A DNA stretch of 64,000 bases from Chloroflexota bacterium (lineage in GTDB: Bacteria > Chloroflexota > Anaerolineae > Promineifilales > Promineifilaceae): positions 1 to 64,000 of the forward strand of contig JACTMP010000069.1 of NCBI GenBank assembly GCA_014584575.1, in the 5' to 3' direction. This document shows, piece by piece, positions 1 through 8,380 of this stretch. The notes below the pieces were generated by a model. The model searched no databases. It was not told the origin of the DNA and saw only the letters and a list, made by a program, of their open reading frames with translations. Positions within the stretch are counted from its first letter, which is position 1, and the number at the start of each line of letters is the position of its first letter. Position numbers and translations under genes: made by a program.

Positions 1-102
1 TACCGACCACTCACCGATGTGAGCTACCGGTATTGTACCTGGGCAGCACCCTTGTGTGACCGACTTTTACCTGTTCTGGGATTTATCTTATACGAGGGTA
101 TC

Positions 103-438
103 GTGACGGCCGTAGTCTCCCCAGACACATTCTCGCCACCCATTCCCGCTGACATTGACAAGGTGATCCATGAGCCGGCGCGGCTGCTGATCATGGCGAA
201 CCTGTACGTGGTGGAAAGCGCCGACTTCGCCTTTTTGATGAACCAGACGGGCATGACCTGGGGGAATTTGTCGTCACATATAAGCAAGTTAGAACAGGCA
301 GGGTATGTGGCCGTGGAAAAGAGCTTTGTGGGCAGGCGGCCGTATACCCTGCTGCATCTGACGGCAGACGGCCGTACTGCCTTCCAGACCTACCGCCAAC
401 AAATGAGCCGCCTGCTGGCCGATTTGCCGGAACAGTAG
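103..438 (+). CDS. Winged-helix transcriptional regulator (MarR/HTH_34-like)
   Basis: Small DNA-binding regulator of about 111 residues. The core (HEPARLLIMANLYV, then a helix-turn-helix around MTWGNLSSHISKLEQAGYV and a wing with a GRRPYTLLHLT segment) matches the single winged-helix family often annotated as PF13601. I chose the GTG at 103 because GAGG lies about five bases upstream. The longer frame opening at 19 would add a hydrophobic leader with no homology to the family. It has no effector domain, so it probably represses as a dimer. Target unknown; the nearest downstream gene is on the opposite strand. Confidence 0.75.
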   Translation: MTAVVSPDTFSPPIPADIDKVIHEPARLLIMANLYVVESADFAFLMNQTGMTWGNLSSHISKLEQAGYVAVEKSFVGRRPYTLLHLTADGRTAFQTYRQQMSRLLADLPEQ

Positions 439-533
439 CTTTCTGGTGGGGCTATGACTGCCACCATTTTCGCTGGCTCAGGCGGCGGCGAATTCGGTGT
501 ACGGCCGTTCCAATGTAAATAGACAACATCTGG

Positions 534-1745
534 CTACTGGCTACTCATGGCCGCTTTGAGGGTAGCAATGGCATCGTTTTCAATGTCGTGGATGTACATC
601 ACATGGTCGGCGATATTTTGGCGCAGCCTGACAACAGCGGCGGCATCCAGGGGAAACTCATGCTCCATCGCGTCCATGATGGCGGCCAGACGGCCGTCAA
701 TCCCCTTCATCCCCTCTATAGCCCCATTCCCCTGTGTGTGGAAAAGATCCCGCCGTCGCAGCATCAATTCGCGGGTTTCTTTGAAGAGAGCCACTTCGTC
801 CGGCAGCAACGCCAGACTGAGCGCGTCCCAGGCGACGGCGCTGCGCCGGAAATGGGCGGCGGCTTCCGTCAGCGCCGGTTTGTTTAGCAAGACGGCCGCT
901 TCGTCCAGAAAATCGGCATATACATCACGTTCGGCACGGCCGTGTTTGCCAAAAATGTTGATGTCGCCAAAGGCATTGGTCAGCCCGGACAACAGCTTGC
1001 GGCCGGCGGGAAACTCCTTTTCCCAACTGAGCCGGGCGGTTGGTTTGGTCAGCAGTTCTGCCCACCGGAGGTAGGCTTGCAGACCAAAGTTGTTGCGGCT
1101 GCCTTTCGGCGGCTTCTCCGTGAACAGTTTGATGCAATTCCAGACGCCCAACTGCACGGCCGAGGGCAGCTTTTCGGGAAGCGGTGGTTCCAACGTTAAA
1201 ACGCGGAACTTGTCTTGTTTCACACGGCCTCGTGCTGTTGCCAGTTCGTGCGTTGTCGTAGACAACGGCACTTGTGCCCTGTCGGCAATGCACACCTGGT
1301 CGGACGTTTCGTCATAGCCGTAGATGAGAATGGGGAACATGGCCCACATGCCATCATCATAAGACATGGCATTGTAGGGCAGGCTCCACATGTCCGCCCA
1401 GACGATGGCTGGAATGCCTTCTTCCAGGGCAGCCACCAGATTGGCCACCCCCTTTTCCGGTTTGTTGGTGTGCTGCACGTTTTGCACCACGCCCAGGCGA
1501 GCGAGCATGTTGTCGAACGGGTCAAAGGTGTTGCGCGTGAGGATGCGGGCGTGGGGGTCATATCCTTCGTAGGCGAAGGAAAAGTAACCCATCACCACGC
1601 CACCGCTGACGCCCATGAGCAAGGCTTCGCTGTACGGCAGTGCTGTGTGAGGCGCTTTCACCCCGATATACTCAAAATAGTTGCGTACCGTGCCGGTTTC
1701 CCAGTGACGGCCGTTGAACTGCGTGTAATTGTTTAAGATTGGCAT
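534..1745 (-). CDS. BtrH-like N-terminal domain protein
   Basis: Protein of about 403 residues. The first 140 residues resemble the butirosin biosynthesis protein H N-terminal domain (papain-like fold acyltransferase/peptidase), followed by a helical DUF4872-like region. Family members move acyl groups from carrier proteins, but no carrier protein or antibiotic cluster is visible here, so substrate and role are unknown. The ATG at 1745 is preferred over the in-frame TTG at 1751 because AAAGGAG lies seven bases before it. It stands alone on its strand, separated from the deacetylase by about 220 bases that hold two copies of the ACGGCCGT octamer and nothing else recognised. Confidence 0.6.
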   Translation of the reverse strand: MPILNNYTQFNGRHWETGTVRNYFEYIGVKAPHTALPYSEALLMGVSGGVVMGYFSFAYEGYDPHARILTRNTFDPFDNMLARLGVVQNVQHTNKPEKGVANLVAALEEGIPAIVWADMWSLPYNAMSYDDGMWAMFPILIYGYDETSDQVCIADRAQVPLSTTTHELATARGRVKQDKFRVLTLEPPLPEKLPSAVQLGVWNCIKLFTEKPPKGSRNNFGLQAYLRWAELLTKPTARLSWEKEFPAGRKLLSGLTNAFGDINIFGKHGRAERDVYADFLDEAAVLLNKPALTEAAAHFRRSAVAWDALSLALLPDEVALFKETRELMLRRRDLFHTQGNGAIEGMKGIDGRLAAIMDAMEHEFPLDAAAVVRLRQNIADHVMYIHDIENDAIATLKAAMSSQ

Positions 1746-1970
1746 CTGCAATCTCCTTTATGCCAGTTGGCTGTGATGACATTATAGGGCAGGTCACGGC
1801 CGTACCCGCAAAAGAGAGACATAGTATGCAAAAATATCATCTGGCACTAACCGCCCGGCAGCCTTTGCTTGCGCTTGTAGCCCGCCTAAACACAGGGCAT
1901 TGCGTTGTGGATGATCGCAGAATGGAGATGGGCGATTGAGGCGATAGGGAGTGGAATTACGGCCGTACCC

Positions 1971-2708
1971 TCAAACCATCATGGGTGCACTTTCCGTCAG
2001 GTCGGTGAGAGTGGCGAAGCGGTAGCCGCGTTTTTGCAGGGCGGGCAGGATGCGGCGCAGCACGGCGACCGTGCCTTGCCGTTCGCAGTCGCCGTCGTGC
2101 AAGACGATAATGGCTCCCGGCTGCACGTTCCCCAAAATGTAGCCCACCTCAAACTCTACCTGCTGGAACTGGGCGTCGTAGGGGTAGATAGAGCCGACGA
2201 CACAGCGGTAATTGTACGGCCGTATCTGTTCCAACATCCGCGCATTGTACCAACCCGAACCGGGCCGGAACCAGCGCACCGGCCCAAACGGAGCAATGAG
2301 CGCATGGGTGGTTGCCAGTTGGCGCTCAAACTCCTCCGCACTCAGGGTAATGCTACGCCGGTCACTCATCAGATGGTTGCCCAGTTCATGCCCCTCAGCC
2401 ACAATGCGCCGCAAAATGGCCTCATTGCCCGGCACATGTCCACCAATAATAAAAAAGGTGGCCTTTACCCCATACTCCGCCAGCACATCCAGAATTTGCG
2501 GCGTCAGTTCGGCATGGGGGCCATCATCAATCGTCAGAGCAAGCACCTTTTCGCGGGTATGGGCGTGGAACAACACTTCATCTGAGGTTCTCTCTTCAAT
2601 CAGGCGCGAAAAAAGCCGTGACTTAAAGAAGAAAGTCACCAAGGCCAGCGCACTCAAACCGGCCATGACAACGACAGCGTTACGAATACGGCGTAATTTT
2701 CCTTCCAT
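1971..2708 (-). CDS. Polysaccharide deacetylase (NodB family, carbohydrate esterase 4)
   Basis: About 245 residues with an N-terminal membrane anchor (roughly residues 10-27) and an extracytoplasmic NodB homology domain. It shows the family motifs: TIDDGPH (catalytic base and metal aspartate), HELGNH (metal histidines), an RPGSG-type motif 3, and LHDG near the end. The expected reaction is metal-dependent N-deacetylation of peptidoglycan or another N-acetylated glycan. Start at 2708; no strong ribosome-binding site is visible. It is followed upstream by a GAGATT-type hairpin repeat shared with the 3-prime end of the next gene. Confidence 0.88.
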   Translation of the reverse strand: MEGKLRRIRNAVVVMAGLSALALVTFFFKSRLFSRLIEERTSDEVLFHAHTREKVLALTIDDGPHAELTPQILDVLAEYGVKATFFIIGGHVPGNEAILRRIVAEGHELGNHLMSDRRSITLSAEEFERQLATTHALIAPFGPVRWFRPGSGWYNARMLEQIRPYNYRCVVGSIYPYDAQFQQVEFEVGYILGNVQPGAIIVLHDGDCERQGTVAVLRRILPALQKRGYRFATLTDLTESAPMMV

Positions 2709-2719
2709 ACGTTTAGTAT

Positions 2720-2790
2720 GAGATTAGGAGATTGAGAGATTAGGAGATTTAATCTCTCAATCTCCTAATCTCCTAATCTCCAATCTCCCC
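2720..2790. repeat. GAGATT-type inverted repeat, copy 1
   Basis: Near-perfect palindrome made of degenerate 7-8 base units (GGAGATT, GAGAGATT, AGGAGATT) and their complements, centred near 2750. Its right side overlaps the last codons and the TAG stop of the hydrolase/acyl-CoA synthetase gene, whose protein therefore ends in EIGD. Confidence 0.9.
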
Positions 2791-5295
2791 TCTTCCATCT
2801 TCTTCCACCAACAACCGCCGCAGCACTTTGCCAATGAAGGATTTGGGCAGCGTTTCCCGGAATTCGATGTCCCAGGGCACGGCATACGGTTCCAGGCGGC
2901 GACGGCACAGGTCGAGCAGTTCCTCTTTGGTCAGGTTTGCGCCGGGGCGCGGCACCACAAACGCCTTCACTTTTTGCCCTTCCCCGGTGCGCCCCACGCC
3001 AATGACGGCCACTTCCAACACACGTGGATTTTCATACAACACTTCCTCCACATCACGCGGGAAGACGGTGTATTCGCCAAAGACGATGGTGTCCTTTTTG
3101 CGACTGATGATGCGGAAGTAGCCATCATCATCTTGCACGGCCACATCGCCGGTGTCCAGCCAGCCATCATCCAGCACAATGCTGTTGTCCAATGTGCCGT
3201 CGGGCTGCCAGTAGCCTTGCATCACTTGGGGGCCACGTACCACCAGTTCACCAATGTGACCGATGGGCACATCTTCGGCCGTGACCAGGTCAATAATTTT
3301 GGCGTCGGTATTGGGTAATGGCACGCCAATGGAGCCGGGTTTGCGCAGGCCGTAGAGCGGGTTGGCGTGGGTGACGGGCGAGGCTTCGGTGAGGCCATAT
3401 CCTTCGACGAGACGGCCGTGACTCAACTTCTCAAACGCCTCCTGCACCTCCACCGGCAGGGGAGCCGCGCCGCTGATACACGCCTTCACCGACGACAGGC
3501 CATAACTGCGCACGTCCGGCGATTGGTTCAGCGCCATGTACATCGCCGGTACGCCGGGGAACATCGTCACCTTGTGGTCGCGGATATGCTCCAACACCTG
3601 CGTCACATCAAACACCGGCAGCAGCACAATGGTCGCCGCCAGGGCAATGGGCACACTCATGGCGCTGATCAGCCCGTAGCTGTGTACCAACGGAATGGCG
3701 GACAGGAACACCTCCTGCCCATAGGCCAGATCGGGCACCCAATGGCGCGTTTGCAGCGTGTTCGCCACCAGGTTGTAATGGGAAAGCGTGACCCCTTTGG
3801 GCTGGCTGGTGGTGCCGCTGGTGTATAAAATGGCCGCCAGATCGGTCGGTTTTACCTCCAACTCCAACGGCGTCACGGGCGCATCCTGGCGAATGGTGGA
3901 CATGCGCTGCCCCAGGCTGCGGGCCATCTCCTTGTGCCGCTCTTCATCGTCGGCAATGCCAAAACGTTCAATGAGTTTCTGGTAGACGGGGGCGGACACG
4001 GCCGTGCGCAAATCGGCAAAAATAAAATGTTGGATCCCCGTCCGCTGCTGGATCGCCTGTGCCAGTTCACCAAAACTGTGGACGGTCACAATCACCTTGG
4101 GCTGCGTCTCGGCAATCTGGTGAATGATGGTCGCCGCATCCGCTTCCACATTGGGCAGCACAGCAATGGCCCCGGCTCGCAGCACCCCATAAAAAGCGAC
4201 CACCATCTGCGGCATATTGGGCAAAATGATCATCACCCGGTCGCCCGGCCGCACCCCCATCCCATGAAAAACATGGCTCATCTGGTTCACCTGCTCGTTT
4301 AGCTCTTTGTAGGTGAGATGCGAACCATAAAAACTGAGGGCTTTGCGGCGCGGCAGCCAGTCGGCGGCGCTTTCCAGGAAATCGGGCAACGGCCGTTTGG
4401 GAATCGGAATCGAGGGTGGCGTACCGGGGCTGTAACTCTTCAGCCAACTGCGGTTTTGCAATGGATTGCTGTGGTTGCCGCCTTCTCGCCAGGAGCGTGA
4501 CCGGCTCTCCACAAATCGCTCAATGGCGCGGGTGACGGCCTGGTGGCGTTCCAACTGCACCTTGTGTTTGGCCGATCCCACGTCCACCACTTCGGCATTG
4601 GGCACCATCTTGCCCACGTCTTCAAAAACGCGGCGCGGAAAATAGTTGTCCCGTTCGCCGGTAATAACCAGGGTAGGTGTGGTGATATTGCGTAATAGCG
4701 GCCAACCCTGCCAGTGGCGCATGTTGTTGGCCATCATGTTTTTGACGACGTGGATTTCGGCGTCAAAGCGGGTGCGGTATTTCCACAACGGCCGTAGCCA
4801 GTTCAGTGGCAACTTCAACAACCATTTGGCAAACCAGGGCAGTGGGTACTCCCCGGCCGTGGCAATCAGCACCAGCTTATCTAACTGCTCTGGGTGGGCA
4901 TTGGCATACTCCACACAAATTGAACCGCCAAAGGAGTGGCCTACCAACGAAAACTGCGGCGGCAACACCAGCTTTTGGCTAATGGTATACAGGTCGGCCA
5001 CCAGTTCATCCATCGTGTAGCGGGTATAGGGGGCGTCGCTCTGCCCGTGCCCGCGCAGGTCGGGGGCAATGACGCGATGATTATGGCTGGCAAAATAGTT
5101 GATCTGAAACTCCCACGATTCCAATACCCCGGCGTAGCCATGCACAAAGACGATGGTATGCTCCGCCCCCTCCGGCCATAAATCCAGCACACTCAATTCC
5201 GCCCCGGCAATGCCGGGAATCGGCACCTTGCGCCGGTATAGATCATAGTCAAATAATATATCCCGCCTTTTCACACCGAGCAGTTTCTTTTTCAT
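2773..5295 (-). CDS. Fused alpha/beta hydrolase - acyl-CoA synthetase (AMP-forming)
   Basis: 840 residues in two enzymes. Residues about 15-268 are an alpha/beta hydrolase, with an HGYAG oxyanion loop, nucleophile Ser121 in GHSFGG, and a probable catalytic histidine in the SAKHKVQ segment. Residues about 300-825 are an ANL-superfamily acyl-CoA synthetase with the P-loop YTSGTTSQPKG (491-501), GYGLTE and a C-terminal lid ending in a SFIGKVLRR-type lysine motif. The synthetase would activate a carboxylate, probably a fatty acid; the hydrolase might free that acid from an ester or thioester. The fusion is the inference here; each domain is clear. The last residues, EIGD and stop, come from the adjacent hairpin repeat. 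Confidence 0.88.
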   Translation of the reverse strand: MKKKLLGVKRRDILFDYDLYRRKVPIPGIAGAELSVLDLWPEGAEHTIVFVHGYAGVLESWEFQINYFASHNHRVIAPDLRGHGQSDAPYTRYTMDELVADLYTISQKLVLPPQFSLVGHSFGGSICVEYANAHPEQLDKLVLIATAGEYPLPWFAKWLLKLPLNWLRPLWKYRTRFDAEIHVVKNMMANNMRHWQGWPLLRNITTPTLVITGERDNYFPRRVFEDVGKMVPNAEVVDVGSAKHKVQLERHQAVTRAIERFVESRSRSWREGGNHSNPLQNRSWLKSYSPGTPPSIPIPKRPLPDFLESAADWLPRRKALSFYGSHLTYKELNEQVNQMSHVFHGMGVRPGDRVMIILPNMPQMVVAFYGVLRAGAIAVLPNVEADAATIIHQIAETQPKVIVTVHSFGELAQAIQQRTGIQHFIFADLRTAVSAPVYQKLIERFGIADDEERHKEMARSLGQRMSTIRQDAPVTPLELEVKPTDLAAILYTSGTTSQPKGVTLSHYNLVANTLQTRHWVPDLAYGQEVFLSAIPLVHSYGLISAMSVPIALAATIVLLPVFDVTQVLEHIRDHKVTMFPGVPAMYMALNQSPDVRSYGLSSVKACISGAAPLPVEVQEAFEKLSHGRLVEGYGLTEASPVTHANPLYGLRKPGSIGVPLPNTDAKIIDLVTAEDVPIGHIGELVVRGPQVMQGYWQPDGTLDNSIVLDDGWLDTGDVAVQDDDGYFRIISRKKDTIVFGEYTVFPRDVEEVLYENPRVLEVAVIGVGRTGEGQKVKAFVVPRPGANLTKEELLDLCRRRLEPYAVPWDIEFRETLPKSFIGKVLRRLLVEEDGRGEIGD

Positions 5296-5436
5296 ACGCC
5301 TAACTTCCTTGGAACCTCAGGGATTCAGAAGATTGATTATAAATGGGTTTGCCGGAAAATGCAGACTCACCTGCCTCAACCCATGTTACATGTCACAGCC
5401 AATTGATGACATCTTTCACCTACCACATCATTCATC

Positions 5437-5500
5437 TTGCCCTATAGTAGGCGTGGCATATATTTTTATATTTTTCTATAATTTTCCATAGATTTATATT
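5437..5500 (+). promoter_or_regulatory. Putative heme-cluster promoter/operator module, copy 1
   Basis: A candidate -35 TTGCCC (5437-5442) lies 16 bases from TATATT (5459-5464). Fourteen bases past the start of the intervening gap comes a 23-base element (5478-5500) that matches 20 of 23 positions at 8279-8301, upstream of the regulator-hemA pair, at nearly the same distance from its own promoter. Its core is CATAGATTT. This suggests a shared operator for the heme cluster. Promoter assignment is by eye. Confidence 0.5.
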
Positions 5501-5506
5501 CAACAA

Positions 5507-5537
5507 AAAGTTCAATTTTTCAGAAAAGTTGAACTTT
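5507..5537. promoter_or_regulatory. Inverted repeat AAAGTTCAA-N13-TTGAACTTT before the radical SAM gene
   Basis: Perfect nine-base arms at 5507-5515 and 5529-5537, ending 11 bases before the start codon at 5549. It could be an operator, or an mRNA hairpin that affects translation. No second copy was noticed elsewhere in the window. Confidence 0.4.
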
Positions 5538-5548
5538 GGGAAAACACC

Positions 5549-6715
5549 ATGTCTAATCCCCCTTATCCTTCGCCCCGCCTCATCTTCTGGGAAACCACCG
5601 CCGGCTGCAATCTGGAATGTATCCACTGCCGCCGCATCACCGTTGCCAACCAATTGCTGCCGCAAGACCTGACCACCACCGAAGCGTTTACCATGATTGA
5701 CCAGATCGCCGCCTGTGGGCAGCCCATTTTTGTGCTGTCTGGCGGCGAACCCCTGTTCCGGCCGGATATTTTTAACATTGCCCGCCACGCCGCCGACGCC
5801 GGGCTGATTGTGGCCCTGGCCACCAACGGCACGCTGATTACAGCCGATGTGGCCCGGCGCATCAAAGAAAGCGGCATCCGCCGCGTCAGCATCAGCTTTG
5901 ATGGCGCCGATGCGCCCACACACGACATTTTCCGCGGGCCAGGCGCGTTCAAGAAGGCGCTGGCCGGCATTTTCCACCTGCGCGAAGTGGACATTCCCTA
6001 CCAGATCAACACCACCGTAGCTAAACATAATGTTCATCAAATGCCGGAGACATTAGCGCTGGCAAAACGGATTGGGGCAGTAGCCTTGCACCTGTTCTTG
6101 CTGGTGCCGGTGGGCTGCGGCGTGGAGATTGCCGCAGACAAACAGATTTCTCCGGCCGAGTATGAAGCGGTGCTGAACTGGATGTATGATGCGGAAATGG
6201 AAGGAGGGATTGAATTGAAAGCCACCTGCGCGCCGCATTATTTCCGCATCGCGCGGCAGCGGCAGGCGGAGGAGCGCCGGCTGGGTATTTTCCGCGAACG
6301 GCCGTCCTCTATGCACCGGCAGCAACATGGTGGCAACGGGCACACGGGTGGACATCCAGGTGGACACCCTGGCGGGAATGGCGACGGCCGTCACGCTATG
6401 AACACCATGACTAAAGGCTGCCTGGCCGGCACCGGCGTCACCTTCATCAGCCATCGCGGCGAGGTCTTCCCCTGTGGCTACCTGCCGGTAGAAGCCGGGC
6501 ACATTCGCCACCAGCCCTTCGCCGAAATCTGGCAAGATTCCCCCCTCTTTGCCGAACTGCGCGAACCTGACCTGTTGGGTGGCAAATGTGGTATTTGTGA
6601 ATTCAAAAAGATTTGCTCCGGCTGCCGCGCCCGCGCCTTTGGCACCGACGGCGACTACCTGGGCGAAGAGCCGTTTTGTACGTATGTACCCAGGCTGGCA
6701 GAGGTGGGTGTTTGA
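5549..6715 (+). CDS. AhbD/NirJ-like radical SAM/SPASM protein (possible coproheme decarboxylase)
   Basis: 388 residues. The radical SAM cluster motif is C20-x3-C24-x2-C27, with a GGEPL motif. The C-terminal SPASM domain has seven cysteines (291, 309, 347, 350, 356, 359, 377) and the sequences CLAGTG, FPCGYLP and CRARA. These are typical of heme-pathway radical SAM enzymes such as AhbD, which converts iron-coproporphyrin III to heme without oxygen. A His/Gly-rich insert (about 256-282) separates the two domains and could bind metal. The gene opens the heme cluster, 44 bases before hemY. A TIGR04053-type enzyme of unknown substrate is the main alternative. Function is inferred from motifs and position. 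Confidence 0.7.
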   Translation: MSNPPYPSPRLIFWETTAGCNLECIHCRRITVANQLLPQDLTTTEAFTMIDQIAACGQPIFVLSGGEPLFRPDIFNIARHAADAGLIVALATNGTLITADVARRIKESGIRRVSISFDGADAPTHDIFRGPGAFKKALAGIFHLREVDIPYQINTTVAKHNVHQMPETLALAKRIGAVALHLFLLVPVGCGVEIAADKQISPAEYEAVLNWMYDAEMEGGIELKATCAPHYFRIARQRQAEERRLGIFRERPSSMHRQQHGGNGHTGGHPGGHPGGNGDGRHAMNTMTKGCLAGTGVTFISHRGEVFPCGYLPVEAGHIRHQPFAEIWQDSPLFAELREPDLLGGKCGICEFKKICSGCRARAFGTDGDYLGEEPFCTYVPRLAEVGV

Positions 6716-6750
6716 GTGCTCAAGTGTTTGAGTGTTTGTGTGTTTGAGTT
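6714..6750. repeat. GTGTTTGAGT tandem repeat
   Basis: Degenerate tandem units (AGTGTTTG, TGTGTTTG) fill the gap between the radical SAM gene and hemY and begin at its TGA stop. Not palindromic, unlike the other gap repeats. No clear ribosome-binding site for hemY is left here. Confidence 0.6.
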
Positions 6751-6759
6751 GTGGATTCA

Positions 6760-8292
6760 ATGACTAACTCCAACCCCCTCCACATCACCATTATCGGCGG
6801 CGGCATTACCGGGCTGAGTGCGGCCTGGTATGTGCAGCAGGAAGCCGCCCGCCAAAAAATTGACATAACGTATTCGTTGCTGGAACAGTCAGACCGGTGG
6901 GGTGGGAAAATTTTAACGGAGACGGTAGACGGATTTGGGGAACGGCCGTTCATCATTGAAGCCGGCCCCGACTCCTTCCTCAGCCAGAAACCGTGGGCGG
7001 CCCAACTGGCCCGTGAACTGGGCATTGACGACCAGTTTTTACCCACCAATGACGGCCGTCGCCAGACCTTCATCCTGCACAACGGCCGCCCCACCCCCCT
7101 ACCCGATGGCGTCATGCTTATCGCCCCCACTAAAATCAAACCGTTTGCCCTCTCCCCGCTCATTTCCCTGCCGGGCAAACTGCGCATGGGGCTGGACTGG
7201 ATCATCCCGCCCAAAACAGACGACGCCGACGAAACATTGGCCCAATTCATCCAGCGCCGCCTGGGGCAGGAAGCGCTGGACAAAATCGCCGAGCCGCTGC
7301 TCTCCGGCATCTACAACGCCGACGCCGAACTGCAAAGCATGATGGCTACCTTCCCGCGCTTCCGCGACATGGAAAAACAGCATGGCAGCCTGATCAAAGC
7401 AATGTTGGTCGCCAAAAAATCCCGCGCCCAGACCGCACCCAATGGTGACGCTCCCAGCATGTTTACCTCCTTCAAGCCGGGCATGGAAGAGCTAACGCTG
7501 GCGCTGCGAGAGCGGTTAACGGGCGATTGCCGGTTGGGAGTGCAGGTCGAGAGATTGGCTGGCGCGACCCAATCTCCAATTACCCAATTACCAAATTACC
7601 AATTACATCTATCCGACGGCGCAACGTTGCCCACCAACGCCGTCATTTTGGCCGTGCCCGCTTTTGTGGCCGCGAAATTGTTAGCCGAACTTGCGCCGCA
7701 GGTGGCCGAAACCTTGCGCCAGATTCGCTACGTCAGCACCGGTACCATTTCGCTGGCTTACAGACGAGAGGAGATCGCTCACCCACTCAACGGCTTCGGC
7801 ATTGTCATTCCGCGCAGTGAACGGCGGCGCATCAATGCCGTTACCTGGAGTTCGACGAAGTTTGACCATCGTGCCCCGGAGGGGTATGCACTGCTGCGCG
7901 TCTTTTTTGGCGGTTCACGTACACCAGAAATGATGGCTGTGCCGGATCAAGCGCTGCTGCCCATCGTGCAGGAGGAGTTGGCGGCGATGATGGGCGTTAC
8001 GGCCGTACCCCTCTTCCGCCGCATCTACCGCTGGCAAAATTCCAACCCCCAGTATGATGTTGGGCACCTGGATCGCGTAGCCGCCATTGAAGCCAGCCTG
8101 CCGCCCGGCATCTTCGTTACCGGCAGCCCCTACCGGGGCGTGGGTGTGCCGGATTGTGTGAAGCAGGCACGGGACACGGCCGTAAGCGTAGTGAGTAATT
8201 GGGTAATTGGGCAATTACCCAATTACCATTCCCAACAGTTGACACCAAATTTAACGTTGGTAAAATTTTCACAAATACATAATTTTACATAG
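6760..8292 (+). CDS. hemY: HemY-type protoporphyrinogen/coproporphyrinogen oxidase
   Basis: About 510 residues, FAD-dependent. The dinucleotide-binding motif IIGGGITGLSAAWYV is at the N-terminus and an ERxGGK-like SDRWGGKI segment follows. HemY proteins oxidise protoporphyrinogen IX, or coproporphyrinogen III in the coproporphyrin-dependent route (CgoX). The second is favoured here because chdC is nearby and hemF/hemN are absent. Two oddities: a repeat-derived stretch (QSPITQLPNYQ, from 7550-7605) is inserted in frame, and the C-terminus runs into another repeat (SNWVIGQLPNYH) and continues about 20 residues past the usual family end. Start ATG 6760 preferred over GTG 6751; neither has a good ribosome-binding site. 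Confidence 0.88.
   Translation: MTNSNPLHITIIGGGITGLSAAWYVQQEAARQKIDITYSLLEQSDRWGGKILTETVDGFGERPFIIEAGPDSFLSQKPWAAQLARELGIDDQFLPTNDGRRQTFILHNGRPTPLPDGVMLIAPTKIKPFALSPLISLPGKLRMGLDWIIPPKTDDADETLAQFIQRRLGQEALDKIAEPLLSGIYNADAELQSMMATFPRFRDMEKQHGSLIKAMLVAKKSRAQTAPNGDAPSMFTSFKPGMEELTLALRERLTGDCRLGVQVERLAGATQSPITQLPNYQLHLSDGATLPTNAVILAVPAFVAAKLLAELAPQVAETLRQIRYVSTGTISLAYRREEIAHPLNGFGIVIPRSERRRINAVTWSSTKFDHRAPEGYALLRVFFGGSRTPEMMAVPDQALLPIVQEELAAMMGVTAVPLFRRIYRWQNSNPQYDVGHLDRVAAIEASLPPGIFVTGSPYRGVGVPDCVKQARDTAVSVVSNWVIGQLPNYHSQQLTPNLTLVKFSQIHNFT
7550..7605. repeat. Repeat-derived insert inside hemY
   Basis: A GAGATTGG start is followed by CCAATCTCC and AATTACCC-type units, a mixture of the two hairpin families seen in gaps of this window. 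It is read through in frame within hemY. Confidence 0.7.
8194..8228. repeat. AATTACCC-type inverted repeat, copy 1
   Basis: Palindrome of GTAATTGG units facing CCAATTAC units, located in the last part of the hemY frame so that it encodes residues near the C-terminus. A second member lies at 37488-37538. Confidence 0.8.
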
Positions 8293-8301
8293 ATTTTTAT
8301 C
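8239..8301 (+). promoter_or_regulatory. Putative heme-cluster promoter/operator module, copy 2
   Basis: TTGACA (8239-8244), 16 bases, TAAAAT (8261-8266): close to a consensus sigma-70-type promoter. The 23-base element at 8279-8301 matches 5478-5500 at 20 of 23 positions. The distance from the first base of the -35 to the element is 40 here and 41 in copy 1. It lies inside the repeat-extended end of hemY and would serve the regulator-hemA genes. Confidence 0.55.
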
Positions 8302-8320
8302 AATTTAGTGAGATTTATTT

Positions 8321-8380
8321 CGTAATCCTTAACCCGTAATCCGTCAACCGATTTCGGATTACCGATTACGGATTACCGAT
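8321..8380. repeat. CGTAATCC / GGATTACCG inverted repeat
   Basis: Degenerate CGTAATCC units are followed by GGATTACCGATTACGG units. The last bases of the repeat include the first two bases of the ATG start codon of the regulator gene, so the repeat forms its leader. Confidence 0.75.

Noticed and set aside
2720-2790. CRISPR array suggested by short repeated GAGATT units
   Set aside because: Units are contiguous, 7-8 bases, degenerate and arranged as a palindrome; there are no spacers and no cas genes.
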